Source: Kocuria dechangensis
Lineage (GTDB): Bacteria > Actinomycetota > Actinomycetes > Actinomycetales > Micrococcaceae
Length of the DNA: 41,276 bases
Direction: 5' to 3'
NCBI RefSeq assembly: GCF_014636775.1
Contig: NZ_BMEQ01000003.1
Span: forward strand, 262,077-303,352
Made by a program: the position numbers and the translations under genes. The notes beneath the pieces are model-generated. The model was not told the DNA's origin. It searched no databases and saw only the letters and a list, made by a program, of their open reading frames with translations. Positions 17,123 to 25,531 of this stretch are shown here, piece after piece. Position 1 is the stretch's first letter. Every line of letters begins with the position of its first letter.

Positions 17123-18718
17123 ATGGACGGCGTCCGAGTGACGGTCAACGGCCGGGTCCGCGACCTGGCCGCGGCCGGTCCCCACACGCGGCTGCTCGAC
17201 TGGCTCCGGAGCGAGGGCCTGACCGGCGCGAAGGAGGGCTGCGCCGAGGGGGAGTGCGGCGCCTGCGCGGTCCTGGTGGTCCGTCCCGACGGCGCCGACC
17301 GCAGCCGCTGGACCTCCGTCAACGCGTGCCTGCCCCCCGCCGCGGCCTTCGACGGCCAGGAGGTCGTCACCGCCGAGGGCCTCGGCACCGCGCCGGGGGC
17401 CTGCGCCGTGGAGGCGCTGCACCCCGTCCAGCGCGAGCTGGCGCAGCGCGGCGGCTCCCAGTGCGGATACTGCACCCCCGGGTTCGTCTGCTCCATGGCC
17501 GCCGAGTACTACCGCCCCGGCCGGGCCGCCCCCGCCGCCGCTCCCTCCGCCGCTCCCTCCGCCGCCCCCGACGATCCGGCCGGCCCCATGGATCCCGCTC
17601 TCCCCGCCGATCCTGCCGGCCCCGCCGGCGAGCCGCGGACCGGGACCGCCGTGACCGGCGAGGAGCACGCCGCCGGCCACGAGCACGGTCCCAACGGCTT
17701 CGACCTGCACGCCCTCAGCGGCAACCTCTGCCGGTGCACCGGCTACCGGCCCATCCGCGACGCCGCCTGGGCCCTGGGCGCCCCCGGGGACGCCGACCCC
17801 CTGCTCCGCCGCCAGGACCGGCCCGCGCCGCCCGCCGGGGCCACCCGGACCGGGACGGACGGCGCCCGGTTCGTGCGCCCGGGGTCCCTCGAGGAGGTGT
17901 TCGAGCTGCTCGCGCAGCACCCGGAGGCGCAGCTCGTCGCCGGGGCCACCGACGCCGGCGTGGAGGTGAACATCCGGCACTCCCGGCCGCCGCTGGTCCT
18001 CGCCGTCGACCGGCTCGGGCCGCTGCGCACCCTCGAGCTCCGCGACGACCGGATCGAGCTCGGGGCCGCGCTGAGCCTGTCGGAGCTCGAGCGCGGGCTC
18101 GCCGGACGCGTGCCCCTCCTGGACCAGCTCTTCCCCCAGTTCGCCTCCCGGCTGATCCGCAACGCGGCCACCCTCGGCGGCAACCTCGGCACCGGCTCGC
18201 CGATCGGGGACTCCGCCCCGGCGCTGCTGGCCCTGGACGCGTCCGTGGTGCTGGCCTCCGCGGAGGGCGAGCGCGAGGTCCCGCTCGCCGAGTACTACAC
18301 GGGCTACCGGCAGAGCGTCCGCCGGCCGGGGGAGCTCCTCCGGGCCGTGCGGATCCCGCTGCCGCTGGCCGAGCTCGCGGGGTTCCACAAGATCGCCAAG
18401 CGGCGCTTCGACGACATCTCCAGCGTGGCCGCGGGCATCGCCGTGCGGCTCGACGGGGGAGCGGTCGCCGCCGCGCGGATCGGCCTCGGCGGAGTGGCCG
18501 CCACGCCGATCCGCGCCCGGGCCGCGGAGGACGCGCTGACCGGCCGGCCCTGGACCCGCGAGACGGTCGCCGCCGCCGCGGCCGTGCTGGCGGGCGAGGG
18601 CACCCCGATCGACGACCTGCGGGCCAGCGCCCGCTACCGCTCGGCCGTGCTCGAGCAGGTCCTGCTGAAGTTCTGGGCGCAGCCCCGCTCCGCCCCCGTC
18701 CCGGAGGCGATCCGATGA
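17123..18718 (+). CDS. xdhA: Xanthine dehydrogenase small subunit (two [2Fe-2S] clusters and FAD)
   Basis: This 531-residue subunit passes electrons from the molybdenum subunit to NAD. The plant-type ferredoxin domain has Cys40, Cys45, Cys48 and Cys69. The helical [2Fe-2S] domain has Cys114-x2-Cys117 and Cys203-x-Cys205. The FAD domain (about 250-425) includes the AGATDAGVEVN and IRNAATLGGNLGTGSPIGD signatures, followed by the CO-dehydrogenase flavoprotein C-terminal domain. Oddly, about 86 residues separate the CxxC and CxC pairs instead of about 30: a Pro/Ala/Asp-rich segment (about 133-190) ending in a His/Glu-rich patch is inserted there. GGAGG precedes ATG 17123. The stop overlaps the xdhB start by ATGA. 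Confidence 0.93.
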   Translation: MDGVRVTVNGRVRDLAAAGPHTRLLDWLRSEGLTGAKEGCAEGECGACAVLVVRPDGADRSRWTSVNACLPPAAAFDGQEVVTAEGLGTAPGACAVEALHPVQRELAQRGGSQCGYCTPGFVCSMAAEYYRPGRAAPAAAPSAAPSAAPDDPAGPMDPALPADPAGPAGEPRTGTAVTGEEHAAGHEHGPNGFDLHALSGNLCRCTGYRPIRDAAWALGAPGDADPLLRRQDRPAPPAGATRTGTDGARFVRPGSLEEVFELLAQHPEAQLVAGATDAGVEVNIRHSRPPLVLAVDRLGPLRTLELRDDRIELGAALSLSELERGLAGRVPLLDQLFPQFASRLIRNAATLGGNLGTGSPIGDSAPALLALDASVVLASAEGEREVPLAEYYTGYRQSVRRPGELLRAVRIPLPLAELAGFHKIAKRRFDDISSVAAGIAVRLDGGAVAAARIGLGGVAATPIRARAAEDALTGRPWTRETVAAAAAVLAGEGTPIDDLRASARYRSAVLEQVLLKFWAQPRSAPVPEAIR

Positions 18719-21108
18719 GGTCCCTGGCAGAGCGGCCCGTCGACCCCGTCGTGGGCGTGCCGGTCCCGCACGAGAGCGCCGCCCTGCACGTCACGGGCAC
18801 CGCGCTGTACACCGACGACCTCGTGGCGCGCGCCCGGGACGTCCTCCACGCCTGGCCCGTCCAGGCCCCCCACGCGCACGCCCGCGTGCTGGCGCTGTGC
18901 ACCGGAGCAGCACTGGACGTGCCCGGGGTGGTCCGCGTCCTGACCGCGGCGGACGTGCCGGGCGTCAACGACAGCGGCACCAAGCACGACGAGCCGCTGT
19001 TCCCCGAGGAGGTCATGTTCCACGGCCAGGCCGTGTGCTGGGTCCTGGGGGAGACCCAGGAGGCCGCGCGCCTGGGCGCGGAGGCGGTCGAGGCCGGCTA
19101 CGAGCCGCTCCCGTCCGTGCTGACCCTCACGGAGGCGATCCAGGCGGGCAGCTTCCAGGGGATGCGGCCCACCGTCAGCCGCGGTGACGCCGACGCAGGC
19201 CTCGCCGCCTCGGCCCACCGGTTCAGCGGTGAGCTGGAGCTCGGCGGGCAGGAGCACTTCTACCTCGAGACGCACGCCTCCCTCGCCCACGTCGACGAGG
19301 CCGGCCAGGTCTTCGTCCAGTCCAGCACCCAGCACCCCACGGAGACCCAGGAGATCGTCGCGCACGTCCTGGGCCTGCGCAGCCACGAGGTCACCGTCCA
19401 GTGCCTGCGCATGGGCGGGGCGTTCGGCGGCAAGGAGATGCAGCCCCACGGCTTCGCCGCGGTGGCGGCCCTCGGCGCCGTGCTCACCGGCCGGCCCGTC
19501 CGGCTGCGCCTGAACCGCACCCAGGACATCACCCTCACCGGCAAGCGCCACCCCTTCCACGCGCGCTGGGAGGCCGGCTTCGACGACGACGGGCGGCTGC
19601 GGGCGCTCCGGGCCACGCTGACCAGCGACGGCGGGTGGAGCCTCGACCTCTCCGAGCCGGTGCTGGCCCGGGCGCTGTGCCACGTCGACAACGCCTACTG
19701 GCTGCCGGACGTGCAGGTCCACGGGCGGATCGCGCGGACGAACAAGACGTCCCAGACCGCGTTCCGCGGCTTCGGCGGGCCCCAGGGGATGCTGGTGATC
19801 GAGGAGGTCCTCGGCCGGTGCGCGCCGCTGCTCGGGCTGGACCCGGCCGAGCTGCGGCGGCGCAACTTCTACGCGCCGGGCCAGAGCACCCCCTACGGCC
19901 AGCCGGTCCGGCACGCCGAGCGGCTGCACGCGGTCTGGCACCAGCTGCTGGAGCGCGCCGACGTCGAGCGCCGCCGCGGGCGGATCGCCGCGTTCAACGC
20001 CGCGCACCCGGACGTGCGCCGCGCGCTCGCGGTGACCCCGGTGAAGTTCGGCATCTCCTTCAACTTCACGGCGTTCAACCAGGCCGGCGCCCTCGTGCAC
20101 GTCTACAAGGACGGCTCCGTGCTCATCAACCACGGCGGCACGGAGATGGGCCAGGGCCTGCACACCAAGATGCGGCAGGTGGCGGCCACGGCGCTGGGGG
20201 TGCCCCTGGCGTCCGTCCGGCTGGCCCCCACCCGCACGGACAAGGTGCCCAACACCTCCGCGACGGCCGCCAGCTCCGGCTCCGACCTCAACGGCGGGGC
20301 GGTCAAGAACGCCTGCGAGCAGATCCGCGACCGGCTGGCCGAGGTCGCGGCCCGGCAGCTCAACATCCACCCGGACGACGTCCGCTTCGTGGCCGGCCGG
20401 GTCACGGGGATCGGCTTCCACGACCGGGACATCGCCTTCGAGGACCTGGTGCGGGACGCCTACTTCCAGCGGGTCTCCCTCTGGGCCGCCGGGTACTACC
20501 GCACCGAGGGCCTGCACTGGGACAGCTCCCGGATGCAGGGCGAGCCCTTCAAGTACTTCTCCTACGGCGCGGCGGTGTCCGAGGTGGAGGTCGACGGGTT
20601 CACCGGCGCCTACCGGCTGCTGCGCACCGACATCGTCCACGACGTGGGCGACAGCCTCTCCCCGCTGATCGACGTGGGGCAGATCGAGGGCGGGTTCGTG
20701 CAGGGCGCGGGGTGGCTGACCCTCGAGGAGCTGCGCTGGGACGTCTCCGACGGGCCGCAGCGGGGCCGGCTCGCCACGCAGGCGGCCAGCACCTACAAGC
20801 TGCCCAGCTTCTCGGAGATGCCCGAGGAGTTCAACGTCCACCTGTTCGAGCAGGCCACCGAGAGCGGCGTGGTCTACGGCTCCAAGGCCGTGGGCGAGCC
20901 GCCGCTCATGCTCGCCCTCAGCGTCCGGGAGGCGCTGCGGGAGGCTGTGGCCGCGTTCGGTCCCGGCGGCCGGAGCGTCGAGCTCGCCAGCCCGGCCACC
21001 CCGGAGGCCGTGTTCTGGGCGGTCCGGGAGGCGCGCCGCGCCGAGCCGGCGGAGCAGGAGCCCGCCGGGGCCCGGGCCGCGCCGGGGCCGGCGCGGCCCG
21101 GCAGCTGA
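18715..21108 (+). CDS. xdhB: Xanthine dehydrogenase molybdopterin-binding large subunit
   Basis: This 797-residue subunit carries the molybdenum cofactor and hydroxylates hypoxanthine and xanthine to urate. It shows the molybdopterin-binding motifs GGAFGGKE (about residue 237), FRGFGGPQG (about 350) and GGTEMGQGLHTKM (about 475), and the catalytic Glu728 in VGEPPLML, close to the Rhodobacter XdhB residue. The first 130 residues form the a/b hammerhead domain. ATG 18715 overlaps the xdhA stop and has GGAGG upstream. A low-complexity Ala/Pro/Glu tail ends the protein. Two-subunit bacterial architecture makes it an XDH rather than a CO dehydrogenase or aldehyde oxidase. Confidence 0.94.
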   Translation: MRSLAERPVDPVVGVPVPHESAALHVTGTALYTDDLVARARDVLHAWPVQAPHAHARVLALCTGAALDVPGVVRVLTAADVPGVNDSGTKHDEPLFPEEVMFHGQAVCWVLGETQEAARLGAEAVEAGYEPLPSVLTLTEAIQAGSFQGMRPTVSRGDADAGLAASAHRFSGELELGGQEHFYLETHASLAHVDEAGQVFVQSSTQHPTETQEIVAHVLGLRSHEVTVQCLRMGGAFGGKEMQPHGFAAVAALGAVLTGRPVRLRLNRTQDITLTGKRHPFHARWEAGFDDDGRLRALRATLTSDGGWSLDLSEPVLARALCHVDNAYWLPDVQVHGRIARTNKTSQTAFRGFGGPQGMLVIEEVLGRCAPLLGLDPAELRRRNFYAPGQSTPYGQPVRHAERLHAVWHQLLERADVERRRGRIAAFNAAHPDVRRALAVTPVKFGISFNFTAFNQAGALVHVYKDGSVLINHGGTEMGQGLHTKMRQVAATALGVPLASVRLAPTRTDKVPNTSATAASSGSDLNGGAVKNACEQIRDRLAEVAARQLNIHPDDVRFVAGRVTGIGFHDRDIAFEDLVRDAYFQRVSLWAAGYYRTEGLHWDSSRMQGEPFKYFSYGAAVSEVEVDGFTGAYRLLRTDIVHDVGDSLSPLIDVGQIEGGFVQGAGWLTLEELRWDVSDGPQRGRLATQAASTYKLPSFSEMPEEFNVHLFEQATESGVVYGSKAVGEPPLMLALSVREALREAVAAFGPGGRSVELASPATPEAVFWAVREARRAEPAEQEPAGARAAPGPARPGS

Positions 21109-21109
21109 C

Positions 21110-21952
21110 GTGGACTGGCTGGACGCGCTGCAGCACCTGCGCTCGACCGGCGCCCCCGGGGTGCTCGCCACGGTGACCGAGGTCCGCGGGCACGCCCCCC
21201 GGGAGGCCGGGGCGAAGATGGTGGTCGGCGCGGACGGGACCTGGGACAGCATCGGCGGCGGCAACCTCGAGGCGACGGTCGTGGCGCGCGCCCGCGCCCT
21301 GCTCGCGGCCGGTGCCGCCGAGCCCGAGTCCATGACCTTCTCGCTCAGCGAGCACGCCGCCGTCGAGCACGGGCGGCAGTGCTGCGGGGGCGTCGTCGGG
21401 GTCCTCCTCGAACCCCTGCGGCCGCGCCCCGTGGTCGCGGTGTTCGGCGTGGGCCACGTGGGCCACGAGCTGGCCCGGATCCTCTCGCGGCTGCCCCTGG
21501 AGCTGCACCTGGTGGACAGCCGGGCGGGCCGGCTCGACCCGCCGGTCCTCGCCGATGTCACCGGTGGGCCGGCGCGGGTCCACCTGCACCACAGTCCCGT
21601 CCCGGAGGCCGTGCTCGGCGGGCTCCCGCCCGGGGCGCGCGTGCTGATCATGAGCCACGACCACGCCGAGGACTTCGTGCTGTGCGACGCCGCGCTGCGC
21701 CGGGAGGACCTCGGCGGCGTGGGGCTGATCGGCTCCCGGGCCAAGTGGGCCCGCTTCCGGCAGCGGCTCCTGGCCGAGGGGCACGCGGAAGCCGTCGTCG
21801 ACCGGATCCGGTGCCCCATCGGGCTCCCGGACCTGCCCGGCAAGGCCCCCGCCGTGATCGCCGTCGGCGTCGCCGCGGAGCTCCTGCGGGACCTCGCGGT
21901 GCCGGAGCGCACCCGGCAGGGGCCCCAGGACCTGTCGGCCGGTGTCTGCTGA
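21110..21952 (+). CDS. xdhC: Xanthine dehydrogenase accessory protein XdhC (molybdenum cofactor insertion)
   Basis: This 280-residue chaperone binds sulfurated molybdenum cofactor and inserts it into XdhB. It has the N-terminal XdhC/CoxI domain, with RGHAPREAGAKMVV and the GGGNLE block, and QCCGG near residue 90, and a C-terminal Rossmann-like domain with FGVGHVGHELARIL and the family motif IGSRAKWARFRQRL (about 205-220). It starts with GTG 21110, one base after the xdhB stop, so it is coupled to it. The xdhABC order is the standard operon. A very stable hairpin follows the stop. Confidence 0.93.
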   Translation: MDWLDALQHLRSTGAPGVLATVTEVRGHAPREAGAKMVVGADGTWDSIGGGNLEATVVARARALLAAGAAEPESMTFSLSEHAAVEHGRQCCGGVVGVLLEPLRPRPVVAVFGVGHVGHELARILSRLPLELHLVDSRAGRLDPPVLADVTGGPARVHLHHSPVPEAVLGGLPPGARVLIMSHDHAEDFVLCDAALRREDLGGVGLIGSRAKWARFRQRLLAEGHAEAVVDRIRCPIGLPDLPGKAPAVIAVGVAAELLRDLAVPERTRQGPQDLSAGVC

Positions 21953-21975
21953 GGCCGTGCCGGGCTCTGCCGGCC

Positions 21976-22027
21976 CTGGCCACCCGCCGCCCGGGACCGG
22001 GCAGGTCCTCGGGCGGCGGGTGGCCAG
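21976..22027. terminator. Bidirectional terminator between xdhC and rnj
   Basis: Eighteen-bp perfect arms CTGGCCACCCGCCGCCCG (21976-21993) and CGGGCGGCGGGTGGCCAG (22010-22027) are continued by a 5-bp inner stem GGACC/GGTCC with one bulged base. It lies between convergent genes, 23 bp from xdhC and 11 bp from rnj. Confidence 0.85.
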
Positions 22028-22038
22028 GCGGTGGCGGG

Positions 22039-23724
22039 TCAGGCGTCGATGACGACGACGGTGACCAGCGGAGCCCTCCGGTAGGAGCGCTCGAGGTGGC
22101 GGGTCACGGTGTCGGCGATGATCGCCTCGAGCTTGTCGAGGTCGGCGACCTTGGCCGTGGCCGGCTTCGCCAGGGCGTCCTTCACCTTGGTGGCGACCCC
22201 GTCGAAGATGTGCTCGTCGTGGACGAAGCCCTTCGCGATGAACTCCAGCGGTTCCGCCAGGGCGTTGGTGTCGGCGTCGACGATCGCTACGACCGTGACC
22301 ACACCGCCCTCCTGCAGCATCCGCCGCTCGACGAGGGTCTCCTCGGTGACCTTGCCGACGGTGTGGCCGTCGACGTAGACCAGCCCCGCCTCGACCTGGC
22401 CCGAGATCCGCGCCCGGCCGTCGACGAGGTCGATGGTGGTGCCGTCGCGGGCGATGAGGATGTTCTCAGGGTCCACTCCGGTGCGGGCGGCCAGCTCTGC
22501 GTTGGCGTGCAGGTGCTTGGACTCCCCGTGCACGGGCATCACGTGGGTGGGCCGCACGATGTTGTAGCAGTAGACCAGCTCCCCGGCGGAGGCGTGGCCC
22601 GAGACGTGGACCTTGGCGTTGCCCTTGTGCACGACCTTGACCCCGAGATCGGTGAGCTTGTTGATGATCCCGTAGATCGCGTTCTCGTTGCCCGGGATCA
22701 GCGAGCTGGCCAGGAGGACGGTGTCGCCCTCGTTCAGCTGGATCTGGTGGGTCTGGGTGGCCATCCGCGAGAGCGCGGCCAGGGGCTCGCCCTGGGAACC
22801 GGTGCACACCAGTGCCACCTTGGCGTCGGGCATGGACCGGAGCTTCTTGAAGTCCACGACCAGCCCGCGGGGGATCTTCAGGTAGCCCAGGTCGCGGGCG
22901 ATGCCCATGTTCTTCACCATGGAGCGTCCCACGAAGGCGACCTTGCGCCCGTGGGCGTGGGCGGCGTCGAGGACCTGCTGGATGCGGTGGACGTGGCTGG
23001 CGAAGCTGGAGACGATGATCCGCTTCGGCGCGGTGGCGAAGACCTGGTCGATCGCCGGGGTCAGCTCGCGCTCGGAGGTGGTGAACCCGGGGACCTCGGC
23101 GTTGGTGGAGTCCGTCAGGAACAGGTCCACCCCTTCCTCGCCCAGGCGCGCGAAGTGGCGCAGATCGGTGATGCGCTCGTCCAGCGGGAACTGGTCCATC
23201 TTGAAGTCCCCGGTGTGCAGGACGAGCCCGGCGTCGGTGCGGATGGCCACGGCCAGCCCGTCGGGGATCGAGTGGTTGACCGCGACGAACTCGCACTCGA
23301 AGGGTCCGGCCCGGTGGCGGTCCCCGGCCTCGACGTGGACCGTCCTGGGGGTGATCCGGTGCTCGGTGAGCTTGGCCGTGATGAACGCCAGGGTCAGCTC
23401 GGAGCCGATCACCGGGATGTCCGGGCGTTCCTTGAGCAGGTACGGGACGCCGCCGATGTGGTCCTCGTGCCCGTGGGTGAGCACGATCCCGACGATGTCG
23501 GCCAGCCGGTCCCGGAGGGAGGTGAAGTCGGGCAGGATCACGTCGATGCCCGGCTGGTGCTCCTCGGGGAAGAGCACCCCGCAGTCGACGATCAGCAGTT
23601 TTCCGGCGTGCTCGAAGACGGTCATGTTCCGCCCGATCTCCCCCAGGCCTCCCAGCGCGGTGATGCGCAGACCCGACCTGGGCAGGGGCGGCGGGGAGGT
23701 GAGTGGGCGTGCAGCAGTGGGCAA
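22039..23724 (-). CDS. rnj: Ribonuclease J
   Basis: This 561-residue metallo-beta-lactamase/beta-CASP nuclease takes part in mRNA decay and rRNA maturation in the cytoplasm. The zinc-binding motif H84-x-H86-x-D88-H89 (THGHEDH) is intact. GDFKMDQFP, TDSTNAEVPG, SSFASHVHRIQQ and HVSGHAS cover the remaining metal-binding and beta-CASP motifs; a C-terminal domain of about 100 residues follows. Start: TTG 23724 gives the standard actinobacterial length and has GGAAG about 9 nt upstream. A TTG at 23814 is in frame but without a ribosome binding site. The usual dapA neighbour is absent. A hairpin at 23822-23844 lies in the probable leader. Confidence 0.93.
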   Translation of the reverse strand: MPTAARPLTSPPPLPRSGLRITALGGLGEIGRNMTVFEHAGKLLIVDCGVLFPEEHQPGIDVILPDFTSLRDRLADIVGIVLTHGHEDHIGGVPYLLKERPDIPVIGSELTLAFITAKLTEHRITPRTVHVEAGDRHRAGPFECEFVAVNHSIPDGLAVAIRTDAGLVLHTGDFKMDQFPLDERITDLRHFARLGEEGVDLFLTDSTNAEVPGFTTSERELTPAIDQVFATAPKRIIVSSFASHVHRIQQVLDAAHAHGRKVAFVGRSMVKNMGIARDLGYLKIPRGLVVDFKKLRSMPDAKVALVCTGSQGEPLAALSRMATQTHQIQLNEGDTVLLASSLIPGNENAIYGIINKLTDLGVKVVHKGNAKVHVSGHASAGELVYCYNIVRPTHVMPVHGESKHLHANAELAARTGVDPENILIARDGTTIDLVDGRARISGQVEAGLVYVDGHTVGKVTEETLVERRMLQEGGVVTVVAIVDADTNALAEPLEFIAKGFVHDEHIFDGVATKVKDALAKPATAKVADLDKLEAIIADTVTRHLERSYRRAPLVTVVVIDA

Positions 23725-23821
23725 TGGGTCTCGCTTCCGTCGTCGGTCAAGGGTGGCCGGCCCACCTTCTCGGCGCCGACCGCGGGGCGGGGTGTCCGCC
23801 GGGGATCTGATCAAACTCTAA

Positions 23822-23844
23822 CGTCCCCCGAAGGACGGGGGACG
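23822..23844 (-). other. Hairpin upstream of rnj, possible second csp terminator or rnj leader element
   Basis: Nine-bp arms CGTCCCCCG (23822-23830) and CGGGGGACG (23836-23844) enclose a 5-nt loop. Read on the minus strand, the stem is followed by TTAGAGTTTG, a fairly T-rich run for this genome. It may be a second terminator for the csp transcript or a leader structure of RNase J mRNA. Confidence 0.5.
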
Positions 23845-23876
23845 GGGGTGCGGGGCATGGAAGGGGGCGGAAACAG

Positions 23877-23908
23877 GAATCGCCACCCGGGAGACCGGGT
23901 GGCGATTC
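23877..23908 (-). terminator. Terminator of the cold-shock gene
   Basis: Perfect 14-bp arms GAATCGCCACCCGG (23877-23890) and CCGGGTGGCGATTC (23895-23908) with a 4-nt loop lie 63 bp after the csp stop. Minus-strand RNA continues with CUGUUUCC. Confidence 0.85.
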
Positions 23909-23971
23909 TCTGGACGACGTCGCAGCTCAGCGGCCTGACGTCGGGGATCTCAGGTGAGGATCAGCGCGATC

Positions 23972-24178
23972 TCACGCAAGAACGGTGATGTTCGCGGCCT
24001 GGGGGCCCTTGGGGCCGTCCTGGGTCTCGAACTCCACGCGCTGGTTCTCCTCGAGGGAGCGGAAGCCGCCCGAGTTGATGGCGGAGAAGTGCGCGAACAC
24101 GTCCTTGGAGCCGTCCTCGGGGGTGATGAAGCCGAAGCCCTTGTCGGCGTTGAACCACTTCACGGTGCCAGTAGTCAT
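23972..24178 (-). CDS. Cold-shock domain protein (CspA family)
   Basis: This 68-residue protein is one OB-fold cold-shock domain that binds single-stranded RNA and DNA and melts RNA structure. RNP1 (KGFGFI, residues 13-18) and RNP2 (VFAHF, 27-31) are intact, and length is the family norm. It is a single-gene unit with its own terminator and a long upstream region (to about 24330) that is much more AT-rich than the rest of the window, consistent with the long 5' untranslated leader typical of csp genes. AGG in AAAAGGCAGG serves as ribosome binding site. Confidence 0.95.
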   Translation of the reverse strand: MTTGTVKWFNADKGFGFITPEDGSKDVFAHFSAINSGGFRSLEENQRVEFETQDGPKGPQAANITVLA

Positions 24179-24490
24179 GGGTGACCTGCCTTTTCTGGAG
24201 AAACGGAGCGTCCCCGGCGATCGGGGTGCTCGGGCGTTGCGATGCCTGCCATAAACGTCTTCTCAGAAAAAGTGCTGCACCCGGGAATCGGGCGAACTGC
24301 TCCAAATGCAAAAACGAAACTTCAACAACTGGTACTGACTGTACACGCAACCACGGGATGTCGCAGTGGTGCCGCTCACAGTGCGGTCCTGCCCGCCGGC
24401 GGGGAGCGGGCCGGCGGCACGTCGTGCGCAGCGCGGTCACCGTTCCGGCCGCGTCAGAGGGGCGCCTCCTGGAGTGGGAGAATTGTCGGC
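24179..24490. promoter_or_regulatory. Divergent csp-pheA region with probable long csp leader
   Basis: The 312-bp gap is unusually AT-rich between 24250 and 24350, with A/T runs. On the minus strand TACAGT (24343-24338) is a reasonable -10 element, with CTGCGA 17 nt upstream as a weak -35; this would give csp a leader of about 150 nt. The pheA side (24380-24490) returns to high GC, with GGGAG near 24476 as its ribosome binding site. No gene is seen. Confidence 0.45.
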
Positions 24491-25357
24491 ATGAGTCCAG
24501 CCGTCGCGTACCAGGGTGAACCGGGGTCGAACTCCCACATCGCCTGCACAGAGGTCTTCCCGGACTGGAGCGCTGTTCCCTGCGCGAGCTTCGAGGACGC
24601 TTTCGCCCAGGTGGTCTCCGGGCGGGCCGAGCGCGCCATGATCCCCATCGACAACTCCATCGCAGGACGGGTGGCGGACATCCACGCGCTGCTGCCCGAC
24701 ACCGAGCTGAAGATCGTCGGTGAGCACTTCCTCCGCATCCGCTTCGACCTGCTGGGCATCCCCGGCACGGCCCTGAGCCAGGTGCGGGAGGTGCACAGCC
24801 ACATCCACGCCCTGGGCCAGTGCCGTCGACTCATCCGGGACCACGGGCTGGTCCCGGTCATCGCCGGTGACACCGCCGGATCGGCGCGGGAGGTCGCCGA
24901 GTGGAACGACCCGACCAAGGCGTCCCTCGCACCGCCCGCGGCCGCGGAGCTCTACGGGCTGGAGGTGCTGGCCACCGAGGTGGAGGACGACCCCACGAAC
25001 ACCACACGGTTCGTGATCCTGGCCGACGAGGACACGTTCCCGGCCCGTGACCAGCTGCCGGAGCAGGTCGTGACCAGTTTCGTGTTCCAGGTGCGGAACG
25101 TCCCCGCGGCGCTGTACAAGGCCCTGGGCGGGTTCGCCACCAACGGGGTCAACATGACCAGGCTGGAGAGCTACATGGTCGGCGGGCAGTTCGCCGCGAC
25201 GAAGTTCATGGTCGATGTGGAGGGTCATCCCGAGGACACGGCGCTGCGCCACGCCTTCGACGAGCTCGCGTTCTTCACCGAGGACGTCAGGATGCTGGGC
25301 GTCTACGCCGCCCACCCCTTCAGGGCGCACGTCCCCGCCGGGCACGGCCGGCGCTGA
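24491..25357 (+). CDS. pheA: Prephenate dehydratase with ACT domain, alphaproteobacterial-like type
   Basis: This 288-residue enzyme converts prephenate to phenylpyruvate in phenylalanine synthesis. The catalytic PDT domain (about residues 3-180) includes the NTTRF motif (Asn170-Phe174) with the essential Thr-Arg-Phe. A C-terminal ACT domain (about 195-275) follows; its usual phenylalanine-binding ESRP motif reads ESYM. Several stretches, such as AGRVADIHALLP, VHSHIHALGQCR, VIAGDTAGSAREV and GGFATNGVNMTRLESY, read like alphaproteobacterial PheA as I remember it rather than the usual actinobacterial form that begins with a GPxGTFTE motif. ATG 24491 is preceded by GGGAG. A single-gene unit divergent from csp; its product may be less sensitive to phenylalanine (inference). 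Confidence 0.92.
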   Translation: MSPAVAYQGEPGSNSHIACTEVFPDWSAVPCASFEDAFAQVVSGRAERAMIPIDNSIAGRVADIHALLPDTELKIVGEHFLRIRFDLLGIPGTALSQVREVHSHIHALGQCRRLIRDHGLVPVIAGDTAGSAREVAEWNDPTKASLAPPAAAELYGLEVLATEVEDDPTNTTRFVILADEDTFPARDQLPEQVVTSFVFQVRNVPAALYKALGGFATNGVNMTRLESYMVGGQFAATKFMVDVEGHPEDTALRHAFDELAFFTEDVRMLGVYAAHPFRAHVPAGHGRR

Positions 25358-25361
25358 TCGC

Positions 25362-25378
25362 GCCCCCTGCTGAGGGGC
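25362..25378 (+). terminator. Small terminator-like hairpin after pheA
   Basis: GCCCC (25362-25366) pairs with GGGGC (25374-25378) and is followed by TTCCC. It lies 5 bp after the pheA stop. The stem is short, so confidence is low. Confidence 0.35.
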
Positions 25379-25495
25379 TTCCCGAGGCGGCACGGACAGG
25401 TTCCGCGGTCCGGGCCCACGGCGCCGGTCGCCCGTGGTGAGCACGGCAGTCCGACGGGCCTCCCGCTTCGACTCGGGCATGCGCACGGCGCGGAG

Positions 25496-25512
25496 TGTTC
25501 CACAACGGAACA
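25496..25512. promoter_or_regulatory. Inverted repeat upstream of the fatty acid transporter gene
   Basis: TGTTCC (25496-25501), spacer ACAAC, GGAACA (25507-25512) forms a 17-bp operator-like palindrome, similar in shape to IclR-type or TetR-type sites. It directly adjoins a CRP-like site. The binding protein is unknown. Confidence 0.4.
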
Positions 25513-25515
25513 TTC

Positions 25516-25531
25516 TGTGATGGTCGTCACA
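25516..25531. promoter_or_regulatory. Perfect CRP/GlxR-type binding site
   Basis: TGTGATGGTCGTCACA matches the TGTGA-N6-TCACA consensus of the CRP family at all ten defined positions. A possible -10 TACGGT follows at 25535-25540, so the site would overlap the -35 region of the transporter promoter. Catabolite-type control by a GlxR/Crp homologue is inferred. Confidence 0.6.

Noticed and set aside
12309-17141. Very long open frames opposite or out of phase with real genes, for example a 1610-codon plus frame here and a 1459-codon minus frame at 13117-17496
   Set aside because: They are Arg/Pro/Gly-rich or Val/Gly/Asp-rich frames without motifs, created by high GC, and overlap clearly conserved genes such as putA and xdhA.
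23725-23814. Earlier TTG start for RNase J at 23814
   Set aside because: No ribosome binding site; the extra residues are low complexity, and TTG 23724 gives the usual 561 residues.
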